Assembly (NCBI GenBank): GCA_035624215.1
Contig: DASPRY010000092.1
Location: 1-64,000, forward strand
DNA: 64,000 nucleotides
Direction of reading: 5' to 3'
Origin: JAFAGX01 sp035624215
GTDB lineage: Bacteria; Acidobacteriota; Terriglobia; Terriglobales; Acidobacteriaceae
The number at the start of each line of letters is the position of its first letter. The first letter of the stretch is position 1. The notes beneath the pieces were generated by a model that was given only the letters and a program-made list of their open reading frames with translations, was not told the origin of the DNA and ran no database searches. Of this stretch, positions 29,331-38,744 are shown in pieces. A program made the translations under genes and the position numbers.

Positions 29331-32300
29331 TTGCTGAAACTTAAAAAATTGCAAATTCTTGGCTTCAAGTCCTTCTGCGACCGCACGGAGTTGAAGTTTC
29401 ATGGGGAAGGTGTGGCCGCCATCATCGGCCCGAATGGTTGCGGCAAGTCCAACATTGCGGATGCGATTTCGTGGGTGCTCGGCGAACAATCAGCCAAAAC
29501 CTTGCGGGGATCGCGGATGGAGGACGTCATCTTCGCTGGGACGCGCGATCGCAAGCCAACCGGTATGGCGGAAGTGGCCCTCACGCTGATTGAGCCCGAG
29601 GTTTACGATGGGCCGGATGCGAACGCAGCAACAGAAATTGAAATCCAGGACGAGATGCCGGCTGACGACTGGGATGAAGCCGAACTGAGGGCGAGAGCGA
29701 CCGAGGAGGTGGAGCGTATTACGGAGGATGCACGACCGGGAAAGCTGGAAGTAATCGAGTCGCATGGTCGTGGCGAAGCTGTCTCCGAGTTTGACCCGGA
29801 AGATGAACCGCGGTTTGCGGTTTTTGTGAACCTCAAGCCTCCGCTGCCGCAGACTTCGCCAGCCGGAGGATCTGAGCCACAGGTTGTACTGAAAATCCGA
29901 CGGCGAAAGTTTCAACAGCAGTTCCGGACAGGAGAAATTGTGGTGACCCGCCGATTGTTTCGGTCGGGGGAAAGTGAGTATCTGCTGAATGGCAAGCTGT
30001 GCCGGTTGCGCGACATTCAGGAATTGTTCATGGGCACAGGATTGGGACCGGAATCCTACGCGCTGATTGAGCAAGGGCGAATAGGACAAATTTTGAGCAG
30101 CCGGCCGACCGACCGGCGGGCGATCATCGAAGAAGCAGCGGGAATAACGAAATTCAAGGCCAAGAAGCGGTTAGCGGAAGCGCGTCTGGAGGATGCGAAG
30201 CAGAACCTGGCGCGGGTGAACGATATTTTCGATGAAGTTACGCGGCAGATGAATTCGCTTAAGCGGCAGGCATCGAAAGCCGAACGTTACGCGCGGTTAC
30301 GGGATGAAATGCGCGCCAAGCTGAGAATTGTGTTGGCCAGCAAGTTCGCGCAGTTGGATGAGGAAGCGGCGCACATTGATGAACAAATTAATACAGTCGC
30401 GGAAGAGATGCGGGTACAGGCCGACACAGCCCAACAGCTCGAGGCGGAGCAGGCGGAGGGCAAACAACGGGGCTATGCCATCGAGAGCGAGATACGCGAG
30501 AACCGGGAACGGCTGAATGAAATCAAGCTGGAGGCGGACCGGGCCCGCGGTAAGTGTCAGAATAACGAAGAGCGGTGTTCGGACCTGGTGTTGCGTTCGG
30601 CCTCGGCAGAAGGTGAGTTGACGCAGTCGCGCGCTCGCCTGGAGACGCTTGAGGCAGAACGCAACTCGAATCAGGCGATATTGGATTCCGCGGTTGCCGA
30701 TTTGGCAGCAGCCCGGCGGGAACACGCCTTGTGCGAGCAGGAATGTACTGCAGCGGCGAATGGGCTTGCTGAGCTGGAACAGCGGCAAGAAGCATCTCGC
30801 CAAGCGATCATGGAGGCGGTGAACGCGGCGTCGAATCTACGAAACTCGCTGATCCAAGCCGAGGAACGGATGGCTGCGATCGATCGCGAAGGAAGACGTT
30901 TGCAGGGGGAAATCGACACGGCGCGATCCCAGGCAGACAGTTACGACGGCCGGCGCGGGCAACTCGCATTGCAATTCGAAGGCGTTTCCCAGCGTCTTGC
31001 GGGGCTAACAGAAGAGATTGGCCAGACACGGGAATTAGTCGAGTCCAAGCAACGGCATGAGGCGGAAGCCAAGAATCGCCTAGACAGCTTGCGCGCAGAG
31101 TATGCGACCGCGCTCGGCAAGAAGTCTTCGCTACAGGCGGTCATCGCCGAGCATGGATATTCCACGGAATCGGTGAGGCGGCTTTTTCAGTCGGGAGCGC
31201 TTCACGGTGGTCTGGCTCCGGCGGGCGTGCTGGCAGACTTTGTGGAGGTCGATCCTCGTTATGAGGGCGTGGTAGAAGACTTCTTGAGGGACGAGCTGAA
31301 TTACATTGTGGTGAAGTCCTGGGATGCGGCGGATGAAGGTTTGCGTATGTTGCGCAGCGATGTGGATGGCCGGGCAACCTTCCTGGTGCATCCCGGAGAC
31401 TCGCAGGCGAAGTTTTCGTTTTCGGTTGAGGAGAATGATCGGGCTGGCGGGCCGGGCGAGCCGGTGGTGCCGCTGAAGCGTGCGATTCGGGTGCTGAATG
31501 GGTTCGGGAGATCGCTGGAGGTGATTCTGCCCAAACTGCGCGACGGATACATCGTGCCTGAGCCGAATTCAGCCCGCGAACTTGCGCTGGAAAATCCTGA
31601 TGCGTTCTTTTTATCGCAATCAGGTGAATGCTTTCACAATGTGACTGTAACCGGCGGGAAGCAACGCGCCGAAGGTCCGCTCTCGATGAAGCGTGAGCTC
31701 AGAGAAGTGATGCGGATGGTCGTGGAACTGGAAGCAGCGCTGCACGATCAAGAACTTCGCGTCTTTACTTTGGGGCGGGAGATTAAGGAACTCACTTCCC
31801 TGCTCGACCGGCTGGAAAGCGAGAAACGCGAGGCAGAAAAGGAAGCCATGACCTCCGGCCATATGCTGCAGCAGCTCGACTCCGAAATGACACGAGTAAT
31901 GGAGCGGCTGAATGCATGTGGACAGGAACTTGAGCGGCTGCGTGCGGACCGTGGCGAGCAGGAATTGCAGATAGGTTCGCGTCGAGCTGAGTTGGCGGGG
32001 CTGGAAGAAAAACGCGAGCAACTGGAACGCTCGGCCGCGATGGCCAATGCAGAATTGGCGACGATGCGCGAGCATCGAGATGCAGCCGCGCAACGGGTGT
32101 CGCAGCGCTTGGCGCGGGTAGCTACTTTGGAGGAGCGGCATCGCTCGGCAACTGCCGGATTGCAGCATATTGAAACGATGGTCGGCGAACTGCGGGAGCG
32201 GGTCAGTTCACTGGCGGCGCAAATTAGGTCTTTCGCGGAAGAAAAGCAGCAACGTGAAAGGGAGAATCAGCAGATTGCGGTTTTGCTGGGCGACCTGGAA

Positions 32301-33224
32301 GCCGAACACAATGCAGGCGAGGTGCGGGAAGGCTTGCTGCAGTTCGAGTCTGACCAGGTGCGCGCGCGACTGGGTGAAATCGATGAAGGGTTGCGCGGCG
32401 TGCGTCAAACAATGGATCAAGCCCGCGACCGCCGTGGCGAACTGGCGGCTACTGCAGCCAGGTTGCAGTCCGATGCACAACACATGGCAGAAACCTGCCT
32501 GAACGAATTAGGAATCCAGCAGAATGAGCTGGTTTCCGATAAGAGCATTTCCATGGTCAGCGGTGAAGGATTGGCGGCGGAAGATCAGGCATATCACGAG
32601 ATGCGTACGCGCCTGGATGCCATGGGGCCGGTGAACATGATGGCCCTGGAAGAATATAAAGAGACGGCAGATCGCCACCGCTTTCTTGATACGCAAAGAA
32701 AGGATCTGCTGGATTCAATCGAAAATACACAAGCCACGATCCGAGAGATCGACACGGTTTCGCGGCAGAAGTTTGAAGAGGCATTTCACCGGATCAATGA
32801 GAATTTTCAAACTACGTTCAAGAAGTTGTTCGGCGGTGGTCATGCTTTCATGCGTTTGACGGATGAGGAAAACAGCAGTGAGAGCGGGATTGACGTGGTC
32901 GCATCCCCGCCGGGAAAGAAACTGCAAAACGTGCTGCTGCTCTCCGGGGGCGAAAAGGCATTGACGGCGCTGGCGTTGCTGGTGGGTATCTTTCAATATC
33001 AGCCGAGCCCGTTCTGCATTCTAGACGAAGTGGATGCACCACTGGACGAAGCCAATATCGGGCGCTTCACGGAACTGGTAAAACAAATGAGCGTGCAGAC
33101 TCAGTTTGTGCTGATCACGCATAGCAAGAAGACCATGAGCATCGCCCCTGTATTGTATGGAGTGACCATGCAAGAGCCGGGGGTCTCCAAGCTGGTTTCA
33201 GTGAAGTTCGGCGCCACCGCGTAG
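29331..33224 (+). CDS. smc: Chromosome segregation protein SMC
   Basis: 1297 residues, against about 1180 for typical bacterial SMC. Walker A GPNGCGKSN (33-41), long coiled coils, a central hinge (about 625-760; EGVVEDFLRDELNYIVVKSW), signature LLLSGGEKALTALALL and Walker B FCILDEVDAPLDEAN. It organises and segregates chromosomes as an ATP-dependent dimer with ScpA/B. An acidic, Glu/Asp-rich insertion of about 90 residues occupies roughly 95-190, between ALTLIEPEVYDGP and VVTRRLFRSGESEY in the N-terminal head. The start is TTG after GAAGGAG. Confidence 0.97.
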   Translation: MLKLKKLQILGFKSFCDRTELKFHGEGVAAIIGPNGCGKSNIADAISWVLGEQSAKTLRGSRMEDVIFAGTRDRKPTGMAEVALTLIEPEVYDGPDANAATEIEIQDEMPADDWDEAELRARATEEVERITEDARPGKLEVIESHGRGEAVSEFDPEDEPRFAVFVNLKPPLPQTSPAGGSEPQVVLKIRRRKFQQQFRTGEIVVTRRLFRSGESEYLLNGKLCRLRDIQELFMGTGLGPESYALIEQGRIGQILSSRPTDRRAIIEEAAGITKFKAKKRLAEARLEDAKQNLARVNDIFDEVTRQMNSLKRQASKAERYARLRDEMRAKLRIVLASKFAQLDEEAAHIDEQINTVAEEMRVQADTAQQLEAEQAEGKQRGYAIESEIRENRERLNEIKLEADRARGKCQNNEERCSDLVLRSASAEGELTQSRARLETLEAERNSNQAILDSAVADLAAARREHALCEQECTAAANGLAELEQRQEASRQAIMEAVNAASNLRNSLIQAEERMAAIDREGRRLQGEIDTARSQADSYDGRRGQLALQFEGVSQRLAGLTEEIGQTRELVESKQRHEAEAKNRLDSLRAEYATALGKKSSLQAVIAEHGYSTESVRRLFQSGALHGGLAPAGVLADFVEVDPRYEGVVEDFLRDELNYIVVKSWDAADEGLRMLRSDVDGRATFLVHPGDSQAKFSFSVEENDRAGGPGEPVVPLKRAIRVLNGFGRSLEVILPKLRDGYIVPEPNSARELALENPDAFFLSQSGECFHNVTVTGGKQRAEGPLSMKRELREVMRMVVELEAALHDQELRVFTLGREIKELTSLLDRLESEKREAEKEAMTSGHMLQQLDSEMTRVMERLNACGQELERLRADRGEQELQIGSRRAELAGLEEKREQLERSAAMANAELATMREHRDAAAQRVSQRLARVATLEERHRSATAGLQHIETMVGELRERVSSLAAQIRSFAEEKQQRERENQQIAVLLGDLEAEHNAGEVREGLLQFESDQVRARLGEIDEGLRGVRQTMDQARDRRGELAATAARLQSDAQHMAETCLNELGIQQNELVSDKSISMVSGEGLAAEDQAYHEMRTRLDAMGPVNMMALEEYKETADRHRFLDTQRKDLLDSIENTQATIREIDTVSRQKFEEAFHRINENFQTTFKKLFGGGHAFMRLTDEENSSESGIDVVASPPGKKLQNVLLLSGGEKALTALALLVGIFQYQPSPFCILDEVDAPLDEANIGRFTELVKQMSVQTQFVLITHSKKTMSIAPVLYGVTMQEPGVSKLVSVKFGATA

Positions 33225-33387
33225 AAGAACCCCAAATACCCAGCAGCGGGTGACTCAGAGTATTGTCCATTTTTCCTCTGCCGTCCTCATCTTTTTCCAC
33301 AAAGCTTCCTAGCAAAAGAGCGCATCACTACTCAACTCTTTTCACCGCAACACTGGACCAGTGACCGAACCGGATGTGAGTTAAGCG

Positions 33388-33415
33388 TTGACAAAAATTT
33401 TAGAGGGATTAGAAT
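33388..33415 (+). promoter_or_regulatory. Promoter of purC
   Basis: A perfect -35 TTGACA (33388-33393), 16 bp spacer and -10 TAGAAT (33410-33415), 32 bp before the purC ATG. A further TAAAAT at 33435-33440 is 6 bp from the ATG and could give a leaderless start. No ribosome site is visible. Confidence 0.65.
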
Positions 33416-33446
33416 ACGCGACGTTTTCCTAACGTAAAATTATTTC

Positions 33447-34358
33447 ATGAGCCCCCGCGTACTAGAACCCGTCCTACTGCGTACTGATTTCCCAGAACTT
33501 AAGTTGCACGCCAGCGGTAAAGTCCGCGACATCTACGAACTGGATGACAAGCACCTGCTGTTTGTAGCCACCGATCGAATTTCCGCGTTCGATTATGTGC
33601 TAGCAACGGGGATCCCCCACAAAGGGCATGTGCTGACTCAACTTTCTCTGTTCTGGTTCGAGTTTCTCCGCGAGGTTGTGCCCAACCATCTGGCGACGGC
33701 TGACGTAGAGCGCTATCCATCTGCGGCGAAGAAATATGCTGACCAACTCTACGGGCGATCCATGATGGTTTTGCGTGCGGAGATGATTCCGGTGGAGTGT
33801 GTGGTGCGAGGATACATTTCCGGGTCGGCATGGAAGGAATACAAGGCTGACGGCCATGTGTGCGGCATCCAGCTGCCAGGGGGCCTGCGAGAATCAGACA
33901 AACTGCCGCAGCCGATCTTTACGCCTGCCATCAAGGCCACCAGCGGCCACGACGAGAATATTTCGTTTGAGGAAATGGTGCGCATCACGGGAGCTGAGCG
34001 CGGCCATCGATTACGTGAGCTTTCAATAGCGATCTATAGCAAAGCGGCGGAATATGCACGAGAACGAGGCATTATTATTGCCGATACCAAGTTCGAGTTC
34101 GGCGTGACAAGGCTTGGGATTACGTTGGCGGATGAAGTCCTGACTCCCGACTCGTCGCGCTTCTGGCCGGCGGACCGGTACCAGCCCGGACGGGCACAGG
34201 ACTCGTATGACAAGCAATACGTCCGCGATTATCTGGAGGAAATTCGCTGGAACAAGCAACCTCCGGCACCGGCGCTTCCTGCGGAAGTGGCCGGCAAGAC
34301 CAGTGAAAAATACCTGGAGGCGTACCACCAGCTCACCGGACGTGAGCTGGATGTTTAG
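33447..34358 (+). CDS. purC: SAICAR synthetase PurC
   Basis: A 303-residue member of the long PurC type. Motifs: ASGKVRDIYELDDKHLLFVATDRISAFDYV (ATP site and start of fold), VECVVRGYISGSAWKEY, ATSGHDENISFEEM and IIADTKFEFG. It makes SAICAR from CAIR and aspartate in purine synthesis. The gene is followed by cvpA (27 bp gap), a known purine-linked neighbour. Confidence 0.96.
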   Translation: MSPRVLEPVLLRTDFPELKLHASGKVRDIYELDDKHLLFVATDRISAFDYVLATGIPHKGHVLTQLSLFWFEFLREVVPNHLATADVERYPSAAKKYADQLYGRSMMVLRAEMIPVECVVRGYISGSAWKEYKADGHVCGIQLPGGLRESDKLPQPIFTPAIKATSGHDENISFEEMVRITGAERGHRLRELSIAIYSKAAEYARERGIIIADTKFEFGVTRLGITLADEVLTPDSSRFWPADRYQPGRAQDSYDKQYVRDYLEEIRWNKQPPAPALPAEVAGKTSEKYLEAYHQLTGRELDV

Positions 34359-34385
34359 CAGGAGACCGATCGACAGGAGTGGGCG

Positions 34386-34898
34386 GTGACGGGCGCCGAC
34401 TGGATCATTGTGGCGGCGATTTTCCTGTCGGTGTTGCAGGCAGCGAGCGTCGGCTTTTTTCAGGAAGCATTCGGGATCGCAGGGTTAGTTTTGGGATATT
34501 TGCTGGCCGCGTGGAACTACCCGCGGCTGGGGAATCACTTCGCCTCCTATGGCGCACCGTGGTTGGTGGGAATTGCTGCCTTCCTGATCATTTTTCTGTT
34601 TGTGATGTTCCTGGCTGGACTGGCGGGACGGATAGCCCGCTGGATCATGCAGGAAGCGGGACTCAATTTTGTAGACCGGATTTTGGGCGCAGCGCTGGGG
34701 TTGTTGCGTGGGTGTCTGATAGTGGCCATCGTGCTCGTGAGCATGGCCGCGTTTACGCCCACATCCAAGTGGCTGCAAGGTTCGCAACTGGCTCCGTATT
34801 TCCTGGTGGCGGGACGTGCCGCCATCTGGGTAGCGCCGTCAGAATTGCGGGCACGGTTCTATGAAGGACTGGATTTGTTGCGTCGGACAAGGGCCTAG
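34386..34898 (+). CDS. cvpA: CvpA family membrane protein
   Basis: 170 residues with four hydrophobic segments, starting ADWIIVAAIFLSVLQAASVGFFQEAFGIAG, the usual CvpA/colicin V production pattern (D-x-I...G...G-F). It is an inner-membrane protein whose role is not settled; links to envelope homeostasis and purine loci are known in other bacteria. The start is GTG. It is co-directional with purC. Confidence 0.85.
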   Translation: MTGADWIIVAAIFLSVLQAASVGFFQEAFGIAGLVLGYLLAAWNYPRLGNHFASYGAPWLVGIAAFLIIFLFVMFLAGLAGRIARWIMQEAGLNFVDRILGAALGLLRGCLIVAIVLVSMAAFTPTSKWLQGSQLAPYFLVAGRAAIWVAPSELRARFYEGLDLLRRTRA

Positions 34899-34977
34899 AG
34901 GAAATGACCTGCGACCGAAACCCTTGAAGTTATCGTAGTACCGGAGAGCGGAGATCCTCCAAAGAAAGAGAGACGCC

Positions 34978-35256
34978 GTGAGAGACCAGCTCGAAGCACT
35001 CGTCATGCAAATGTACAAGAGCAACATCCTGTATTCGGAGGCAGTGCGCGAGTTCAAAAAGCGATTCATCTTGACCGTATTACAGGAGAACAAAGGCAAC
35101 CAATGCCGCGCTGCCCGCCAGTTGGGCATGCATCGCAACACCTTGAGCCGAACCGTCTCGGAGCTCAAGATCGATGTCCGGCAGTTACGCGCCGGGGTCA
35201 AGCGTCCTCCTCGCAGTGCGCGCCCTGCAGCTTACGAACGGAAAGCGATCCGCTAA
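34978..35256 (+). CDS. Fis-family helix-turn-helix protein
   Basis: A 92-residue protein with a C-terminal Fis-type HTH: FILTVLQENKGNQCRAARQLGMHRNTLSRTVSEL. It lacks the AAA+ domain of NtrC-type regulators and resembles stand-alone Fis-like proteins of acidobacteria. A basic tail follows. The start is GTG after AAAGAAAGAGAG. It may be a nucleoid protein or a regulator; targets are unknown. Confidence 0.85.
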   Translation: MRDQLEALVMQMYKSNILYSEAVREFKKRFILTVLQENKGNQCRAARQLGMHRNTLSRTVSELKIDVRQLRAGVKRPPRSARPAAYERKAIR

Positions 35257-35286
35257 GCCTGCAGTTGTGAGTTTTCCGCAAGAACA

Positions 35287-35312
35287 AAGGGCAGCGTGGA
35301 AACGCTGCCCTT
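35287..35312. terminator. Bidirectional terminator between fis-like and TPR genes
   Basis: AAGGGCAGCGT-GGAA-ACGCTGCCCTT: an 11 bp perfect stem with a GGAA (GNRA) tetraloop, A-rich on the left and TT(AT) on the right. It sits between two convergent genes and can serve both. Confidence 0.85.
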
Positions 35313-35334
35313 ATCTGCCGCTAACGGCGACATA

Positions 35335-36681
35335 TCACTGAGATTGAGATGCCGCAGGACGATGGTGAACCGGTTTTTTCGCCGGCGGTTTTGCGGTAAG
35401 TAATGCGCCTTTCTCCATGTTCATTATGAACGGGCTCGGGGTATAAGAAACCGGCGTGCCTTCGAATTGCAGATTGGAGCCAACTTTGGGCATGAGCCGA
35501 TCGGGGATGGTTCCAGACATGGTGAGGACGATGTCAGCCCGCTTGGCATCGATGTCGTCCTGACTCTCGGCGATTTGCACCTCGGTGGGAGTAGCCGCTA
35601 TCACCAGGCCTTCCATTTGGAGTGGAATGCCTTTGATGACGCTCCAGACTTTGTCCTGATCCTCCGGTTTCCCGGCAGAGAGGACCAATTCCCAGTCGGC
35701 GAAGCTCATCTGCTTCACGTCATTTGGAGTCTTGTTTTTGACCAGGTCGGCAGCCTGCTCGGCGGGCGTGGGCGGCACATACTTGCTGACGTCAAATCCG
35801 GTGGGAGGAAGTGGGTTGGTCTTGGCAGTGACCAACAAGTCAGTCCAGCCTTGATCGGAGCCATGATACTTGACGTATTGGCTCTTGCCATAATTCTCGA
35901 TCTGCGCCTGGCCGGGAGACCCGGCCGCGAGGTTGGCCGCCCGGGCGATAAAGAATAAGCCTTCGACCTGATTTGGCGGCGTTCCGGTGAGATCCGCCAA
36001 GGCGAGGGGATATACGTTCCGCAACTCGTTTGGATCGCCCTGCACGGCGGCTCGCAGATCAGTTTGCGCAGTCGGGTAGTCCTTATTCTGGAGCGCCGCG
36101 ATTCCCGCAGCTCCGTTGAAGATAACGCCCATTTGCGTCTTCAGCTTGTCGAAATCGGCATCGGCCATACCCTCCGGTTTGGGAGCGGTTTTCAAAGCAT
36201 CCAAACCCTTGTTCGCATATTGGGCCGCATCCGCGAGATTCTGCTGAGGGTTCTGGCCGGCCTCAGCTTGCGCACGCTTGACATAAGCCAACAACGCCAA
36301 TGCCCGCAGGTTATTGGGGTTTGCTTGCAACAGCCTCTGGGCAGCTTCGAGCATCTTGGCCTGATTGCCGGTTTGCTGGTAAGCGCCCATCAGTATTTCC
36401 AAGGCATCTTCCTTCATTACGCTGTTGGGATACTGCGTAAGAAAGGCTTCCAGACCGCTGATCTTGGCAGCGGGGTCTTTCTGCTGCAAAGCGCCGACGT
36501 AGGCGTTGTACTCGGCGGGGTCCTTGATCTCCTTCTTCTGCTGCGGTTGGCCTTGAGCAGCAGGTTGTGCAGCCTGGGCAGGCTGCGTGGGGGCGGCGGG
36601 CTGGGTCTGCGGTTGTGCGGCCTGCTGGGCCAGAGTTGCTGCAGCAAACGCGAGCACAATCGCCACTCGACTGGTCTTCAT
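35335..36681 (-). CDS. Exported TPR-repeat protein
   Basis: About 448 residues from ATG 36681 (MKTSRVAIVLAFAAATLAQQ signal peptide). A Gln/Pro/Ala low-complexity linker (about 20-55) follows, then TPR repeats (ALEILMGAYQQTGNQAKMLEAAQRLLQANPNNLRALALLAYV) and a C-terminal beta-rich part ending in PVHHRPAA. It is probably periplasmic and involved in protein-protein contacts. I recognise no specific pathway. It ends 23 bp before the shared terminator. Confidence 0.82.
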   Translation of the reverse strand: MKTSRVAIVLAFAAATLAQQAAQPQTQPAAPTQPAQAAQPAAQGQPQQKKEIKDPAEYNAYVGALQQKDPAAKISGLEAFLTQYPNSVMKEDALEILMGAYQQTGNQAKMLEAAQRLLQANPNNLRALALLAYVKRAQAEAGQNPQQNLADAAQYANKGLDALKTAPKPEGMADADFDKLKTQMGVIFNGAAGIAALQNKDYPTAQTDLRAAVQGDPNELRNVYPLALADLTGTPPNQVEGLFFIARAANLAAGSPGQAQIENYGKSQYVKYHGSDQGWTDLLVTAKTNPLPPTGFDVSKYVPPTPAEQAADLVKNKTPNDVKQMSFADWELVLSAGKPEDQDKVWSVIKGIPLQMEGLVIAATPTEVQIAESQDDIDAKRADIVLTMSGTIPDRLMPKVGSNLQFEGTPVSYTPSPFIMNMEKGALLTAKPPAKKPVHHRPAASQSQ

Positions 36682-37040
36682 TTCGAAAGGCTCCTTGGAT
36701 TTTCGGGAAATTGGCAATGCCAACTCTGCCCGGGAAATTCATCATTGTACCCGGGGTACTCAGGCATGAGCCTCGACGGCTCATGCAACAAACCGGAAAA
36801 CCTCGCGGGCCTGGGTAACATCCGCAAGATAAAAGGTCATAGTTCCGGTGAGCGGATTATAAGTATGTACCTCAATGAAGGCAAGTCGGCAATGGTACGG
36901 TCGGGGTGCAGCTTGGTGAAGGAAGCGAGCTCAAGGCACCCTTGTGGTGGGATGGCGATCAAACTGAACCAGGGCCAATCGCGGCGCCCCATGCTGTAAG
37001 ATGCCGGAGATTGTCATCCCAGTGGTTCAAGAGGAAGGCC
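36682..37040. other. 359 bp divergent promoter region
   Basis: It lies between the minus-strand TPR gene and the plus-strand SDR gene. TATAAG at about 36858 is the only -10-like hexamer noticed. No gene, hairpin or repeat family is supported here. Confidence 0.5.
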
Positions 37041-37769
37041 ATGGCAGAAGCAGGCAATCGGTCACTAGCGGACAAAGTGGCGGTGATAACCGGCGCTGGA
37101 CGTGGTATCGGAGCAGCCATTGCGAAGCGCCTGGCGAGTCTTGGAGCTGCGGTTGTTTTATTTGGCCGAACCCGTGAGCCACTGGAATCGACGGCGAAGG
37201 AAATATTCCGTGATGGAGGAAAAGCAGAAGTAGCACCGGGCGACGTTACCGATCTCCACTCGGTCGAGAAACTGGCTGAGCGAGTGCGTGCAACCTATGG
37301 GCGTATCGATGTTCTGGTGAACAATGCGGGCATTGGCGGCTTCGGCGGACCGCTGCACCAGTTGCCTCCGGATTCCTGGGACCAGGTGCTGAACACAAAT
37401 CTGCGCGGGGTGTATTACTGCATCCGTGCATTTGCTCCGGCCATGATTGTGGCGCGGAGTGGGCACATCATCAACATCTCTTCCCTAGCGGGGAAAAATG
37501 CATTACCGAATGGCGCTGCGTATGCCGCTTCGAAGTGGGGGCTAAACGGGTTGAGTTATTCGGTTGCTGAGGAACTCCGCGCCTACAACATTCGGGTTGC
37601 GGTCATCTGCCCTGGATCGGTAGACACTGAGTTGAGTCCACATGCGGGGAAAGACCCGCGCAAGATGCTGAAGGCTGAAGACGTCGCGCACGTGGTAGAG
37701 ATGCTGGTCAGACAGGCTCCGGAATCGTTCGCCAGTGAAGTGCTGCTGCGGCCGACGTTGAAGCCCTAA
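37041..37769 (+). CDS. SDR-family NAD(P)-dependent oxidoreductase
   Basis: 242 residues, classical SDR: TGAGRGIGAAIAKRL cofactor motif, NNAGIGGFGG, catalytic Ser in NISSLAGKNA, the Y-x-x-x-K motif in AYAASKWGLNGLS, and PGSVDTELS after it. Asn/Ser/Tyr/Lys are all present, so it should be active. The fabG-like similarity does not fix the substrate. ATG 37041 is chosen by the GAGGAAGG before it and the conserved N-terminus. Confidence 0.93.
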   Translation: MAEAGNRSLADKVAVITGAGRGIGAAIAKRLASLGAAVVLFGRTREPLESTAKEIFRDGGKAEVAPGDVTDLHSVEKLAERVRATYGRIDVLVNNAGIGGFGGPLHQLPPDSWDQVLNTNLRGVYYCIRAFAPAMIVARSGHIINISSLAGKNALPNGAAYAASKWGLNGLSYSVAEELRAYNIRVAVICPGSVDTELSPHAGKDPRKMLKAEDVAHVVEMLVRQAPESFASEVLLRPTLKP

Positions 37770-37824
37770 CCGGTTGCTAAAATGATTACTCGCTTCTCCC
37801 GAAATTGCGCGGATCGTTCAGAGG

Positions 37825-38247
37825 CTATTTCTTGAATAGATTTTCGAAGGCTTGGCGCGCATCTACGGGCCGCGCCGCGCTGGGGGTCGAAGTCTCCTTC
37901 TCTACCCGCACGCGCATGGAGTAGAAGGTGCACTGATTGCGCTCGTCCTTGCGGGCAATCCTTTCGGGAATGGGTTGGGTACATTCGAAACGGCTGGAAG
38001 TGTCGAAATAGGTGCACTGCCGACAGGAGTGCAATTCAAAACCACATTTCGGACAGCGTCCAGTGGGGTCGGTTGCGGGCGGGAGCAAAGTGCCACACTG
38101 AGCACAACGGGAGACCGTGTGGGTGCCGGGCATGTGTACCGGACGCGGGCCGAACGTGTCCTTCTTCGCCGGCTTCTCAGCCGAAGGCTTGGCCCGTTCC
38201 TCGCCGCTGTCCTGATACCCGCGCTGGCGATACTTCCGGTCGGACAC
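37825..38247 (-). CDS. Zinc-ribbon protein of unknown function
   Basis: About 140 residues. A GTG at 38247 is chosen because CAGGAG lies 6 bases before it; a longer frame reaches 38364. Two Cys pairs, RCAQCGTLLPPATDPTGRCPKCGF, form a zinc ribbon, with more Cys in CRQCTYFDTSSRFECTQPI. The latter resembles the small Cys-rich motif seen in proteins that follow PilZ or ribosomal contexts, but I cannot name the family. It is soluble and basic at the N-terminus. Confidence 0.72.
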   Translation of the reverse strand: MSDRKYRQRGYQDSGEERAKPSAEKPAKKDTFGPRPVHMPGTHTVSRCAQCGTLLPPATDPTGRCPKCGFELHSCRQCTYFDTSSRFECTQPIPERIARKDERNQCTFYSMRVRVEKETSTPSAARPVDARQAFENLFKK

Positions 38248-38394
38248 CACAATCTCCTGTTTACGAGGGCACATTGTCTCGCTTGCCAGGCATTCCTGCA
38301 AGCACGAAAGCTGAAGTTGGCTGGGAGATGTGAATTGTCTTTTGGGGATAGTGGGTGCTACCATCCGATAAGCTCGAAGAAAGGAAGGCCTGTT

Positions 38395-38706
38395 ATGTCG
38401 GATCGAGACAGCAACAGTTTTGTTTGGTTTCTAGCGGGATTGGGGCTGGGTGCGATTGCGGGAATTCTGTACGCGCCGCGTGCCGGCAGCGAAACCCGCG
38501 AAGCGTTGCGTTCCAAGGCCGAAGAAGGCCGGGAGTTTGTGCGTGACCGCGCGCGCCAAGCGCGCGAACAAGCCAGCGGCTGGGCTGATCGTGGCCGTGA
38601 CATTTTGCATCAGCAGAAGGAACAGTTCCGCTCTGCCTATGAGGCGGGCAAGCAGGCATACCAGGAAGTAACCAGGCCGGAAGGCGCTGGTTCGCAGAAC
38701 CAATAA
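38395..38706 (+). CDS. YtxH domain-containing membrane protein
   Basis: A 103-residue protein: FVWFLAGLGLGAIAGILYAP is a single glycine-zipper TM helix, followed by RAGSETREALRSKAEEGREF and a long amphipathic helix rich in Arg/Glu/Ala. This is the YtxH (GvpT-like) layout, associated with general stress in Firmicutes. A GGAAGG ribosome site precedes the ATG. It is followed by another TM/coiled-coil gene 38 bp on, likely the same operon. Confidence 0.85.
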   Translation: MSDRDSNSFVWFLAGLGLGAIAGILYAPRAGSETREALRSKAEEGREFVRDRARQAREQASGWADRGRDILHQQKEQFRSAYEAGKQAYQEVTRPEGAGSQNQ

Positions 38707-38744
38707 TATTCTCCGTTTTGCCCAGGCTGCAGGCGGAGGGCGAT

